Shown in pieces: positions 38,931-53,059 of a DNA stretch of 64,000 nucleotides. Origin of the DNA: Acanthaster planci. Taxonomy: Eukaryota > Echinodermata > Asteroidea > Valvatida > Acanthasteridae. The first letter of the stretch is position 1; the number at the start of each line of letters is the position of its first letter. Made by a program: the position numbers and the translations under genes. Below the pieces are notes generated by a model. That model had not been told where the DNA came from and searched no databases. It worked only from the letters and a program-made list of their open reading frames with translations. The stretch covers positions 1,314,540 to 1,378,539 of the forward strand of contig NW_019091359.1 of assembly GCF_001949145.1 (NCBI RefSeq), written 5' to 3'.

Positions 38931-41900
38931 ATTAAAAAATTAAAAAGAAAGACAATTACTTACAATATCATAAACAAACTAAAAGCTAATACATGTATGA
39001 GAAATACAAAACTGACATGAGTATACTCCATCAGTCTCTGGATGGTTTCATAGTGGTTCAAATCCCGGAACCATGACATTTTGCAAAAACATTACATGTA
39101 CCGGTATGAGTGTCAGTTTTACTGCCATTCAATTTCGTTGTGGCTCAGAAAGCTACATGTATTTCCGCCACACAAAATGAATAAATTAATCCCCATATCT
39201 CACTTCACAGTTTAGTGCGGGGGGGGGAGGGAAGGAGCGAGAGAAATCAATAATGGGACCATTATAATATGATCCGCTTACCGTATGCTGCGTTGACCTT
39301 CTCCAGGATGCGAAACACGTACGTAATCACAAGTTAGGGAAATTGTGAACAATGTGATCAACACTGATGCAAGAAGTACAAAATAATGGTGGACGTACGG
39401 TAAGTGCACTACGCAACAAACCGAATCTTGCTACTCCTTCAAATAACCAGTTTGACAGTGGATTCAGAAGTGACGGTAGGCCTACTCTGAACGGCCCAGT
39501 GAGTTGAGTACCCTGCAGCCAATGTTTTTTCCTCCTCCCCCCCAACCTCCTCTGAACTGTTTACCCACCGAGCGGTGATGCATGACTGACAACTCCAGCT
39601 AAGCCACACCCATTTTAGACAATCAGCCTGCCAAGGTAAATCCACACAAACTCTGCAGGCTTTTATTTACACGGGGGGGCTTGCCCCTAACATGTACTTG
39701 GGTCCAATTGAGTTGAAGGAGTCCATGCAGAAACCAACTTGAAAAGCTTGCTCAGCATGACAACTTTTTTTTTCAAGTTCATACAAGTAGTGATGACTTG
39801 TTTTGGACTGTAATACAATACCGGGTATATTATTACGGACTGCAATTTTTGAAAGAGCATTGGTGTTCATAATTAAGAATCCAACTGCATGGTGGGCAGC
39901 TACTAGTGAATCATTTCAGTTTATGTATCTCTTCCATTTTTTAGATCAACGCAGCAAAATATTTAACAAGTACATGCACCTCTTGTGCATGTAAACAGCA
40001 GAGGTTAACAGCAACTACACAATTCCACATCTCAGTATAGAAAACTGGCAGCTGTTTTCAATTTGGCTCAAGACTGTCTTGCAAACATGGACAAGCATGT
40101 ACAATACCTGTATTAAAAGGGCTTTTCAAAAAACAAAAAAGGAGGAAAAAAATTCAAACTTAAGCTACATGTAGTACCCAACTGGGTAATTACAGTCATT
40201 ATAACAAAATAGATTGAAAGTAGAGAATAGAGAACAAGTGCATGTAGAAACTGTCGGAAATGTTGGAGAAAGTAGACTCAAGGATGATCACCTCATTAAA
40301 AAAAACAGCAGTGAACAACTTTAGAGCAGTTTATCTTTGGTATTTTCAACACTGTTATTCTCACAGGACACATCTAAATTGTCTAGCTTTTTAATTTTTT
40401 TTCAAGTACCAACTGAAGCCGTCCCCCCTTCCAGCACAATGGCAAGGGTTTAGAAAAAAAAATTTATTGTTGTCAGTGAATAAAGCTGTCCTACAAATAT
40501 TAATTCAGCCACGGGGAAAATGTGACCTTTCCTTTGACAATGCTGTACAGACAGGCTGTGAATTAAAAATTTAACCCGAGAATTGAAGTATGTTTGACTG
40601 TTTGCAATATATCGCTCTTGTACCAACACACCTGCAGGGGTGGCCCGGGTACCCTCATATTGTAGCGAGGTCTTAAAGGAATTGCACAGCCTCTGACTGA
40701 ATTTGATATGATGCTTAATAGGACACTTGCTGGACATGTAGACATGATGGAACAAGTACTGGCTTACCCTTTTTTAGTACACCATATGGTACTCTAATAG
40801 TCTGGGAATCTGATGGGTAAGGGGTAGCAAAATTTATTCTTTACTTTACAGTGAAACCACTGTCCACAGTTGAAAAGGCAAAGAAAAAACTGGCACACTG
40901 TACTTCACAGAGTACATGTACAGTTGACACTAACGTTCAGGCAGAGCCAAGAACTGGTAAATTTGAAGATAAAGCTTCAAGTTTGGCACAGCATGACCTG
41001 TACATGTAGCTTTGTCAAACAGCTGTTTAGAATTTTTTTTATAGGCTTACATTGTATTTTCACTTAGAAACTACTAGTATCACTACTTAAAAATCTTCAT
41101 ACTGTGCATACATGTCTATGCTACGTTGTACATGTACAACAGCTTTCAACAGCCCTCATCCCTAAGAATCAAATAAAAATCAAATGGCTTTGGAGGATTT
41201 TGTAGGATTGAGGAAGGTAGAGCACTGTGATTTGGTATCCCTCGAAAGTTGAAGCTTAAAAAAATGTGCTACATGTACATGTATCGTACATCTAATGGTA
41301 CATGTATGGGCAGTCTGGTACACGTACACGCACTGATCTTTTCCACAGTTGAGGGACTTTCCAGGATGAATCCAGAACCAATATTCATGGGAGAGGGGCT
41401 TTTGTGAGGGATGTGGAATGTTTTTCATTTAACCTTTTATGGCCTTTCTAAGGGCAGAGACTACATGGTGGGGCTTTCCACTGATATGCTTTTGGAAAGG
41501 AGCAAAATGAAATAGACCCCTCCCCCGAATTGCCTTCAGTAAAAATGGGGCCTCCTTAGTGGAGAAGGGGGAGCCATGAGCCCTCTTAGATCTGCCCTTG
41601 GGAGCTTTAAAAGATTCAGCCACTTTCTTGGCGTGAATAGCAGTTTCTAGGGTCTTACACAGCTTTGCTACTGGTGACAACGATACGCTGTATAATGTGC
41701 ACAAACAAATGCGCACAACTTCAATCTCTAATTGAACGTTACTTCTGCAGTAAATTAGACTTGAACTGAAATACTTTTTGTATTCAGGGACTGCTTTTTA
41801 AACCCAAAGCTGACAGAAAAAATGGTTCACTGAAAAATCCTACATAAATGGACATGCTGGATTTTTTTGAAAATCCAAATGCTGGTTTAAAAAACAATTT

Positions 41901-44900
41901 TGGATGACTCCAAAATGATGTCAAGACTTTCGGGTGACAACACACTTTGCGTGCAAGTTATTTGCAATCTTAACCTGAGGTGTGTAGACGTTCTGCTCAG
42001 CTGTAAATTACCGGTACGCTGCCAGTCACACCATCATTTAACTTGAATGTGGGCATACTGCAGCACTGGCTTCTTTATGTCATAGCTGGAGTGGTCTCTG
42101 GCACTGCATAATGTGACACAGTTGTAAGCATGGATTATCAACATGTACAGGTATGTTCCATGGGTACATACGTAGGCTACAAAGTATCCCTTTTCCCTCT
42201 GCTAATATATTACAGGAAGAACGTGATTAGGCATTCATCAAATGCACAGTACAATCACTGTACATATACACTACTTGTACGGTATGTAAATGTAATTGTA
42301 AATGTATACTCAAGTGCAAATTTTTTATACATGTATGTATCTTATCTATGATAAACTGTGCAAATACTCTGCTTTTAAAGGTGTTGTGAAGGTGTTTTGG
42401 CCACAAAACAACTTCTATTCTGTTTACAAACTGTCATGGGGCAGCAGGTCTATTTTCAGTGAGCACTGCTCAGTCAGGGATTTCTATCCATCAACCTGTC
42501 ATTCATTCCCAGTATTGATGAAAGGATGCAGCCTGCACAGTGCAGTTGGATTTGGCCTGGTTGCTCTGTGACACGTCCAGCCTGCATTTCCCCGCTTATC
42601 TATTTGGAAGCTGTACATTTTAGCCAGCTCCAAGCCCTCTAGGCCAGAAGTGCGTTTGAGTTTGCGGTTACTGTGGTTTCGCCTTTCGACAACCCAGCGA
42701 TAACCAACCTAGCAAAGGCAAGGGCGTTCATCAGTTTGTGGTTAAATTCTAATCACACTGAAAGTAAGCACCACTTCATGAGTGGGGAAAATGGCCATCA
42801 ATTGTGTCTGCTTAAAGGAACACACAACATACACTGTACATGTAGGATTAAACATAGGGCTTTGGGATTTTTTTCTTCTTTTTTTGGTGTGAATAATACA
42901 TTTACCTGTGCCTTGGATAAATTTCTTAGAGGTTCCAGGCACAGAGAGTTACAAAGAAAAGTGAATTTTTGCTTAGCAAAGACAATTCTATGCAAATGTC
43001 ATCCAGGGTATCAAAGCTTGGTTTTCACAGTAAAAGATGCCAGAAGGCAGTGATGTTGGGAACCAACTATTATTAACAGATACTGATGGCAAGGCCCTAT
43101 CTCAACAATATTTCGTGTATAATTACTTTTTTATTTTAAATGGAATTTAAGTTTAGTGTGTTTCTTGGTCTAAAAAATGTGTTTTTGTGGGCTAATATCA
43201 CAGATTTTTGGTATCCATTTTGCCATCTTGTTTTAACATGCTAAACCCTAGTGTCATTGTAACTTCACATTCTCTGCTTTAAGACCTGTATGTTTGACCA
43301 TTAACTTTTCCTTTGTTTCAATTTGTGCCAAAGATGGACGACTGTAACGTAGCTAACAATTGGGCAATGCCAAACTGAGAGATACCTGTACATGTCTGAC
43401 AAAATATTTGTAAGTCAGAAACTGATTACAGAAATATTACAATTTTAATTAAAAGTGTGCCACCTCAAGGGACTTTGTTTGCAAGATATGTAACTTATTA
43501 TCCCAACCTGTTTTTGTTGTATAACCAACCAAGATTACATGTCCAATTACAGCTCACAAATCAAGTTTTCCGGTAATTCATTTTGCTTCTTGCTGTGTTG
43601 GAAATCCTGGTAAGATGAACATGCATACACGTACATGTACAAGCACTGATGGATGAATAATGGTGAACTCAGACATGTACCGTAACAGCCCAAAGAGTGG
43701 TGCAACATTTGCTTTAAAAAATGAAACTAATGGGCGAATGGACTAAAACTAACGGACTTCAGAGGAGCAGGTTATTTCACCTACTAGGAAGCTGCTGCCT
43801 ACATGTATGCACATTTCTGACAGACTTTCATACTGTGTCCTTTCAAAAGCTTTATTTGAAAAGTGTAGGCAGAGTGACAAGTACCTCTTCAGGACAAAGG
43901 TGCCGAACTGAATGAATTCTTGCATGATAATAATACATTAAGAGGTCCACAGACCAAATGTAAACACATCATTATTGCATGCGCAGGTATGTGATTTCAT
44001 GGAATCTTTCAAAATTCTGCAGTTTAGCCACAAGTTTAGAGACAACCCAGGCAACTAGATTCACATGACTTGGAGCAAGCCTGTGAGACCTTCAGCAATC
44101 AACACTAACAATTTTTTTTTTTTGGGGGGGGAATCTGCACTGGTGTTTAGCGCCCGATCTCCTCGAATCGATGAAATCCTTGCACACGCACACAAGCAGA
44201 GCCCGGTGAAATGAGAAGCTGAACAATTCCAAGGGATCGTAAAGACATTGTCCACATTTTTAATTGGAATGAGGCCTTGGTATCAATCAAGAAATCACTC
44301 AATTTATATTTACAGTCTGTGTCTTATACATGTACATCCTGTCTTTATTGCAATTTATTTTAATCTACGCTTCAGGACAACTTGTCATTCACTCACCCTA
44401 CCACAGCTAAGGACCTACAATGTGCCCCAGACTGTAAAAGGAAGGATAAAATTGTATTGCAGCAATTTTCTCCAGTGCTGGAGTGCACAGAATTTACATG
44501 ATATCTAATACTGACAACATAAAGAAAATTGCACAATTGTTTTCATCTTTTTTCCCCATGCACAAAACAGGATAACAGACAAAACACAACCATCACAGGG
44601 CAAGGACCCACTGAAATGCTCCGGAACAGCATGGCAGTGTCCTGGTAAGGACAAGGCAGCTTAAGTGTCTGGGGTCAGTGCACTTCAGTTCAAGGCCTTG
44701 CAGGCTTGCTTGCCTGGTTTGTGGGGGGGGGGATATTCTGGTATGGGTATTATAATTATGTGCCACCCAGGCCCACAGCCACCACAAAAACCACAACAAA
44801 TTACCACAAACTCCTCCAGGGTACCAAAATAGACACCAGGGATATACTCTGGTCAGCTCAAAACATAGAGGGTGGGCTGTACCGTGGATATACACAACAA

Positions 44901-47384
44901 TAGAATTGCAAGGCCACTCTCCCTTTCAACAAAAGTCCACTTTTTCAGTTTTGGTAAATCCTGCAATTTGTTTTTGACTCCATGCACAGGAACAATGCAA
45001 GAGACCATTAACCCAATAGTGTTTCAGGCAGACAAAATCAACGGACAATGAACAAGGGTCAACCACGGCTGTGTATTTTGTCGACAGTTGTGTTATTCTC
45101 ATCTTCTTCCCCAAGACAAAAACTGCCAATAGCGTTACATTACATTAGGAAATATTAAGTTGGGCACAAACTTTGTTAATCATCCTTAATTTCTCAATGC
45201 TCTTCGGCTCTTCTCCAATAAGACAAATTCTACATATTTCAAAATTAATTTAGGTAATTATGCCCTGTTTTACTACAAAAACTACTGGCCTTGGGCCTGA
45301 AAAATCATCATACAATACATGAATTGGATGAGAACGAGAAATCCTGCCTCCAACAAAAGCATTACACTGTCTAGTGTTGTAACACTAAAACTAAAATTAA
45401 AATCAAAGAAAAAAAAAATTGGTATGTACATGTATGTTCTGACAGTTTCTAGCTACTGCCCCTGGTTTGCGGAATCCTACTGCTTGAAACAACTGATGAA
45501 GACACAGTAATAACCTCCATGTTTCATCAAGTGTACCACGGCTCCAGGCTGAAAACCTTATCGATAATATATTCTTCTTTACTGAAGGAATGGGGGCAGA
45601 TGTAAGTGAACGAACACTAATTTCATTCCTGTTATTACACCTGTTCATGTACAAATTTTAGTTGTTAATTGTGTCAGCAATGAGGAAAATGAAGTAGAAC
45701 TTGTTCTAATCAATTAACAGCATGTTGTGATTTCTGGGCAATATAATAATGGTACATGTACCGGTATAGTGGTAAAGTTTATTTTCATAGAAAGCACACA
45801 TGAAATGATATGAGGATTCCAGATAAAAAGCAAATGCTCTTACGAGATCCAAAACCTGGCACTTACAAATTAAATAAATGGGTTCACATTTAATACAAGT
45901 TAAATTCTATCATTACATAAAGTAGATATGATCAGGAACAATATTTTTATTACTATATAATTTCAAGGAAGGAAATAAACTCGTCAAATAAGAAAAAAAA
46001 AACGGGAAAACAGCAAAGCAGGAACAAATAAGAAAAAAATTCCCTCATGTTCACTGCAGTTCCAAAACATTCATGATAACCATTTTATTTTGTAAAACTT
46101 ACATGTAATTCTGTGGTATGGTTGCACCTGTACGTACATGTACACTATACATGTGTGCATACCATAGACATTGTAGGCTATCGATTTGCAGCCACCTCAT
46201 TCACACAGCTTTTATTCTACACATATGGGTAAACGTAGTTTTCTTGAAGACTGGGACACCTGCACTTTGGCATTTCATTTCACATACATGTATATGGTAT
46301 TCATATATCCAACCCGACCCCTTCACCAGTGATAATGATGTGATCATAAAGATGAGCCCACCTCTGCATTACGATAGAAAAACATGCAAAGATAAATTAA
46401 GCACACATAAACATTGCAACTCATGAAATTCAATTCTCAGATTCCTTGTGAGGATTATCATACCGGTAATAAATTTTTACATGTATCTCCAGGGGGAATT
46501 AACCGTACATGTAACAAATCTTATCCACTAAGCTGAAGATTAACTTGTCAAGTCACCATCAAATGGCGTCTCTTCCATCACAACGGGACATGAAATGATG
46601 AAATTTTCCATTTATCGACTTGTGACGCAAGCAAATATGCATTTCGTTCTCAAAAACTGTTTCTGTCAACTCGAGAGCGACACATTACCGGTACCTCGAG
46701 GGAAACTGGGTCCCTTTGAATATTGTGGGGGGGGGGATTTGATAGCTCCTTACGGCAAAATACAGCATCAGACCTGAGCAGACGGTAACTCCCTCATCCT
46801 CTATAAATGCCCCCCCCCTCCCGCTCTGCACCTTGATATTAATCAAAGCAAGCTTTGGCTCGCGTGCATGAAGGCCACATGACATGGGTCAATATTGCCT
46901 AGGTTGTGGGCTCGGTTACAATATCAAGGGGAGGAGTTGAGCGGGTCTGTCAAGGTCGGGGATAATGTGTAGCAAATTGAAAAGGGCTATGAAAACTTTA
47001 AGAAGACAGCACAGCTTGGGATTCTTAATTGGGCCATCGATGTACTTGGTCTTGTTACTGTATTAACACAATGAAGTTTTTTTTATATCACGCTGTTATG
47101 GAAGGAATGAGCACAAAATTTCTGTCATTTTGTTGAATGCCAACCTACAGTGTGCCCAACTCAAGTGTGAGAAAAAGTAAAATTCTTGGTTTTCAATTTC
47201 TCGAGTATGTGCTCAGTAATTGTACACTGTACCACAAAAATTTGCTGCTTTACAACAGGTAGGAAACTGTCTTCCTTCTCGAGTAAGCATACTATCTATC
47301 AATTATCAGTTCCATGTGCTTCCACCAATGCAAAACCTAAAGATTTCAGATCAGTTCTGGATTTGAACAAGTGGTACCAACACA

Positions 47385-47600
47385 CGTGAAGTCAGGTTGG
47401 TGCAGTACTTTGTTCACCTTCCTCCTATGCGGCTGGGGTTCTAATCCAGCCAAGGCCAACATATGACCTTTCTCTCCACCTGCTGTGGTGGGTTTTCCCC
47501 CGAATATTTGTCAGGTGTTTTCGTCCCACCTCCAAACTGAATACTTCTGCATTGTATTCTCCCCAGGGGCCCCTTGAGGGTACTGTTTATATGAATAGAA
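47385..47600 (+). mobile_element. Second copy of the tRNA-derived SINE, truncated
   Basis: The plus strand carries aggttggtgcagtactttgt, a B-box ggttctaatcc (47437-47447), gtgggttttccc and gtcccacctccaaac. These stand in the same order and spacing as the 14.6-kb copy on the opposite strand. The 3' tail is not recognisable. Confidence 0.6.
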
Positions 47601-48457
47601 TGACAAAGAGAAGTAATGTCCTGTTGTACATTCTGGGCCATTTTGAGGAATGTCAGCTTTTACTTTTCGTGGTTCACATTTCATTCAAAAATTACACTTG
47701 TGTATCAAAGTTGTACGCACCAAAAAGTCACTTTTTTTTAAAAAGAAAACACGCACACAGAAGCCTACATGTGGGCTATACTCCATAGGCAGATTACTTT
47801 CCCTCATCAATTGATTAGGACACCAATAATTGCAGGCAGCTATTAGAATGCATACATCAACACAGCTATTGTAGTTGGGGCCAACATGTCCTCCCCAGTA
47901 ATAGCATCAACTAAAATTGACAATATCTTGATGTTCGCTCACGCAGACGAGTGGGAACACATGAGATATCCACAGGTGTGGTGACTTCCTGCGGTAATGT
48001 GTTGGCCTTCCCTGATTGGTCCATTCAGCAGTTTCCTATAATCTAGTGTCAGGAGCGACCAACAATTTTTTTTCTTTTTCCCCTTGGTTATGAAGCGTTC
48101 CTAATTAAGAAACTAGGGGCTGCTGCTAATGGGGGGGTGTTGCAAAAAAAAAAAAAAAAGACCTGCCCCGTAATTTGTCTCCCTCAGAAAAGATCAATAA
48201 AGCTTTGTCCTTGAGGATTCAGTTCTAGTCAGTGTGCAAATATTGCAAAAATCCCTTTGCTCTAAGTGTCTACAAGTGCTGGCGCCCTCTGTTGATAATA
48301 TGCAAAAATGTCAGGTACTAATTCCAGAATTGCAAAACTGTCATTATTTTCATCTTAAAAATAGAAAGAGATGTGGAAGAATTTTTTTCTGAAAAGTTTC
48401 CAATGATACACTGCACGCATGCATTTTTACGGTATACTTGTACATGTACATATGTAC

Positions 48458-49015
48458 ACATATGGGCAGTTCCACGGTGACGGACGTACATTTTGGACCC
48501 TTCAGCAGAGTGTATTATTACTAATAACCCTGAAGCAGATTTTGATTTTGATAAAAGACATCAGCTAGATGGTACCTTCATTTAATAACAAAATTCCTCA
48601 CTCAGAATTATTATCCTTGTAGAAACTGACTCATAACACCATGGTGTCGGACGTACATAAGAAAAGTAAGTGTTATAAAATAAGACATTACATAGAATTT
48701 CAAAAGGAAAATGAAAATTCATTTCTGTCCTTGTTTACTTATTGGGGCACTCTTCAAACTGTAACAAAACTGGAACCAAAAAATTATTATCAGGCTAAAA
48801 AACAGAAAATCTTTCAGAGGGGATATATTTTCCCCAATTTCTCGGAATTTAAAACCAATTTTTCAGTGTCATATAAAAGCCAAGTTCTTGAATGTTGGTA
48901 GAAATGAAGTATGTTTCATGAGAGTATACACCATAAGCTTCAAAATGATATATAATTTGGACCAGTTTGAAATTTTGGCCCACGGGTTGATGTTTCCGTG
49001 GAACTGCCCATATGT
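48458..49015. mobile_element. 558-bp element with 20-bp terminal inverted repeats
   Basis: Left acatatgggcagttccacgg (48458-48477) and right ccgtggaactgcccatatgt (48996-49015) are exact inverted copies, flanked outside by TACATGTA-type sequence. Inside, a word like ggacgtacat occurs twice as a direct repeat (about 48482 and 48648). A frame at 48641-48901 is open for 86 codons but is Lys/Asn-rich with no recognisable domain. Probably non-autonomous. Confidence 0.65.
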
Positions 49016-49332
49016 ACATGTACATGCACACTACCGCTACAATGTAAATCACGTTTTAGTAGTAAGTGAATGGTTTGGAAATAATGCTCCTTTCTTGTAT
49101 TTAGCATGAGGTGGCCCCTTGGTAGTTTCAATGACTGCTTCTGCCAAATACTGTCACCTCACACAAAACTAATCACATCACAGAACACTTAGATAACAGA
49201 AACCTGAGCCGTTTGTGAAACATTTTACCTTTAAATTGTTCTGAAACCAGAGAAGGCCAAACTACAGTGTATGTAAGATTAGATGAGTAAAATGATTGCG
49301 GTTGCACCATGCATCAATCTTTTTCTTAACTA

Positions 49333-49402
49333 TGTGTGGTTCTGAGAAGAACCGGGGAATAACTCGACGTTTCGAACAGTGCACTCCGTCCGTCTTTAGG
49401 TA
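49333..49402 (+). repeat. Repeat fragment with ctcgacgtttcgaac motif
   Basis: A perfect short hairpin ggttctgagaagaacc is followed by aactcgacgtttcgaacagt and then ccgtccgtctttagg. This paired-block arrangement (ctcgacgtttcg ... cgtcttcagg type) recurs as an element terminus in many invertebrate genomes. The owning family is not identifiable here. Confidence 0.4.
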
Positions 49403-52167
49403 AGATTGCTTTATATATAGGAATATTTAAAGGAATACATGTAGGCCTATATGCATGCTGTACAATTTAAAAACTCGTTTCTGGCCATATTAGAACTGGA
49501 ATGGTTGACAACATTGCTGTTCCCTGAACACCTTTGATTTTTTTTTGGAAGGGACGAGGCTGCTTCATCCTCATCAGAACTCTTGAAAGATCCCTGGATG
49601 ATACACGTACATGTACAGTATGTAAATTGCAACATACATGTACACGTACCATACACTCGTGCAAGTGCCCCTAAGTGCTTTGCCCATTTGTCCTGGAAAA
49701 AAAAACTACATGTACATCTAGGTCACCTAGTCCAATGTTAACCTGGAAACTCCTGACAGCTACGGGTAATTGCAAGAAAATGTCAGAACTCCAACTTACA
49801 TGGTATTTAAAGGAACTACACAATAGGATGTTTCATGACTTGAATGCATCAAGTACAGCTTCACTTGAATGTTATGATAACTTTCCTCCTCCTTTATTGC
49901 AGTAAAAGTGAGAAATTTCAACATTCTGGAATTCATGCCGATGAAGATTTTCCCACTCACAAGCCAAAATGTCATGCCATTCAAGATAGAACAGGAGAGT
50001 CTCCATAGCTTTCTGCACAATATGCATACACGTACATGTAAATGTATGATACCTTTCTACATTTTCTTGGAGTAGGTTCCACTGTGTACTTTGTCTTCAT
50101 GTTAAACAGCTTGCTCGAACAATATTACAGTGTTTTGAAAACATTGTTGGCGAGTAATTTTGAAGGACTGATCTCTTTACTGTTCTTATCCTCTTGGAAA
50201 GGAGTGCCTTGCATGACAACATCAGCGCCCTCGTGCATGTACTGATGAAAGCATTTTCTGAGAATTGAAAAACTACCATCATTATTTTTACTAAACACAT
50301 TAAAATATGCATGAAAACAAGCTGAGCTGAATACCCACTACATGTACATGGACAAGTCTCCTTTACTACTTTCTAGCCCATTCGTAGCAGTTTTATCTGT
50401 TTTCTTCTGATTAATGTCGATAAATAAAATAATCACTCATGGATGACTCTGTTGAAGCATCAGTTTGAGGGGAACCTTCCAAGAGAATCTTGAAATTTCA
50501 GAGGGATATTTTAAGCTACCGGTATCAGAATTGAACTAACCAGTAATGGTCCCTAGTCCAAACAGGTGAGACATGTAAATAAATTTTGCCCGCTACCTGG
50601 TACATGTAGAAGAGCAATTCTATTTAGGTTCCCGGCCAAAGCCTGAAAATAAGGCCCTTTGCTTAGAAAGTAGATTCATTCCTAGAAACACTAAACATGC
50701 TTTTCCGAAACAAAACTAGTATTAAAATTCAATGATGAATCACACCTCTGCCCTGTGGATTAAAGGAACAGTCTGTTATGCACTGACAGGCTCACTTGAC
50801 CTTTGACACTTTGATCAATTTTCTCCACCCTTTGCCACGAGCATTTTAATTGCATAATGCATACAACTTACTGTCGGGGGTTCAGCAATGGTTGATTTCA
50901 GGATAGATAATGTACATCAAAGGTGTTCTGAACCATAAGTGATCAAATTGCTACCCACAACTGTTTGTGCTTTCACTGCCCAAGGCCACTTCAAATGCAA
51001 AAAAAAAACAGCACTGTATTGAAGAAAATAAAAAAAGCTCACAATCAAATTTACACAATGTGCCTAGAGTAATTCTCAACATAGGAATATATTTATTTGG
51101 AGAAGAAATGCTGACAGTACATGGGCGCTGCATGAGTAGACTCTTCTATGTGGCATGCTTTTTCAAAGGTGCTTTAAAAGAACCCGGTATTTCTGACAAA
51201 CTGACATGAGGAAATCCCTTCAACTTTCTTCCCTGGCAAAGAAATCATATGCATTAATTATCCCCAATAAAGCTGCTGACCCACTCATACATGTACATGC
51301 AAATTCTCGCAAGAGCCTGAACCCATCCGGCCAGTGCATGCATATGCATGACAAACCCCGGTAACCTGTCTAAGGTGGTTATGCTGGCTGTTATAAGTCT
51401 GCAGGTGCGCCAGTGTGAGTGACGTCATTGGACAGCTCACGTTTTGGGCTACAGACTGTAGTCTGACATCGTTTCAAGTGGCACCGGGCCAGAGCTGGAA
51501 TATATGCAACTCCTTGCCGTGTTTAAAGTGGTCGAGTTAGACTCGCACGTGAACATTATCAAATTACATCACCCTCAATGATCAACCGAGGTTCTTTTTT
51601 TTTTCATGAAACATTCTAATATTAATGTTGCTCAGAGCAAGATGTGTGATAATACCAGTACACGTCACAGACTATAGGCTAGACTGTACAGATCAGAAAA
51701 CGAGCACAATACACATGCACAGTAGAATGTACAGGCCTCCTGGGACTAGAGGCCCACAAAATATTCTGTACATAAAGGCAGCTGAGGAAACTGGCAGGGA
51801 TAAAGCAACAGACAAGAACAAACTTGATGTTATACGCACCACTGATGTCTGAGGATGTTTACTAACAAGCCCATTTTCATGTAGAAACTTCCGACTACAA
51901 TTTCTGACAGATTTTTAAATTTTTGAAGTGGCTGAAGTGAATTGAATTATTTTTCCTGCAAACACGGGGCGCACATACATATACTGCCATTTTCCCCTTA
52001 ACAATACAAATTCCAAGAACTAAAAGTTCAAATTTCCAGGGCTTTTCATACATGTATCATCACCTTGAAAAGAACTCATATGGATGTGGACCGGCACAGA
52101 TACGGTAACTGCATTTGTAACCATTAACTAACCCCCTAGGGACCATTGAAATCCTGCATAACCTTGT

Positions 52168-52211
52168 TGGGCTCAGCATGGTTAGGGTTAACACTAACCA
52201 TGCTGAACTCA
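52168..52211. repeat. 18-bp-stem hairpin
   Basis: tgggctcagcatggttag and ctaaccatgctgaactca pair with two mismatches across the loop ggttaaca. Confidence 0.85.
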
Positions 52212-53015
52212 GTTGTTCACACAATCATCTTCCATGATGTCCTCAGTTGGATGACAACATTACTGTGGCAAATGAGGCACAAAGTATGTACGACAGTAGA
52301 CATGTACATGTACAACATCTGTACAATGTACGGTTATACTGTACATGTACCACCTTACTCTATAGCAAAGATCATACAGCGCCGAAGGCGCAAGATGGAT
52401 AACTCTGCCCAAAAGATGTAATTACCACGGGCGCCATTTGAGCAAGCGATATGCCTGCACGGTTTACGGTAATGCTTGGGCGCACTGTTGCAGGCACCAA
52501 CAGCATTTCATTTATGAACATAATACATCATTAGAAGGGACGAATGTGATCAGAAAGGTGCATCAATACTAGGTATAACCTCTACCGGTACATGTACCTT
52601 CTATCTACTCCATAATGGAGTATAAACATCAAATACGTATAAATCCCTGTCATCTGATTGGTGGGTTTCTGACTAAGTGGGATTGAATTTGTCATCCCAA
52701 ATGAGGCTTCACTGCACTGCAAAAACAGACGCTCCATTCTACAGTACGTGTAAATAATAGCCACATAGAATTCGGTTGTACAGTGTATAACTGCAAAAAT
52801 TTCTGAACTTGTAGGTTATGCAAATAAACATTTATTTATTCAACCTTGGATACTATACTGTATGCAGAATTTATTTAGGTGAATTAGGGATTGATTCATG
52901 ATTATTCATTTGAACAGATAATGAACATTTCAAATTCATGCAATGGAAAGAATAATTTCATTGAGGCACAGATCAACATTCCATTCCGTCAGTCAACGCA
53001 GGATGCTATCCTTAC

Positions 53016-53059
53016 CATTCCAATCAGAATTGCTGCACTGTGGATCCCCCTCTCCCATG
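53016..53059 (-). CDS. Possible short exon, MGEGDPQCSNSDWN
   Basis: A 44-nt candidate between an excellent acceptor (gattttattatacag|C) and a strong donor AATG|gtaagg. The open frame reads MGEGDPQCSNSDWN, and the ATG could also be a start in a first coding exon. Too short to assign. On position it could belong to a minus-strand gene running left from the CpG-rich stretch at 56.6 kb. Confidence 0.28.

Larger units (their letters stand above)
28596..47384. other. Long gene-poor stretch
   Basis: Nearly 19 kb with MITE 36027-36281, a SINE/LINE tail at 38845-38930, microsatellites, TACATGTA clusters and several G or C runs of 8-10 bases (29393, 32047, 39219, 44723). Around 32590-32960 a run of words such as ttccctgattttcc and ccaggttttccctgatttcc looks like an unclassified dispersed repeat. 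Short splice-flanked frames occur but none stands out. Confidence 0.55.

Noticed and set aside
39050-39075. B-box-like ggttcaaatccc, possible tRNA
   Set aside because: No A-box, acceptor stem or anticodon arm could be folded around it.
39282-39363. Splice-flanked minus frame ending SHPGEGQRSI before ATACG|gtaagc
   Set aside because: Good acceptor and donor, but codon use is not coding-like and no neighbour exon fits. Kept only as a note.
44397-44431. 35-nt minus frame SGAHCRSLAVV between a strong acceptor and gtgagt
   Set aside because: Too short to tell from chance pairing of splice-like words.
49560-49600. Hammerhead-like ctgatgag word
   Set aside because: No GAAAC core or third stem follows. 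Other ctgatga words (3153, 28306, 31933, 45494) fail the same way.
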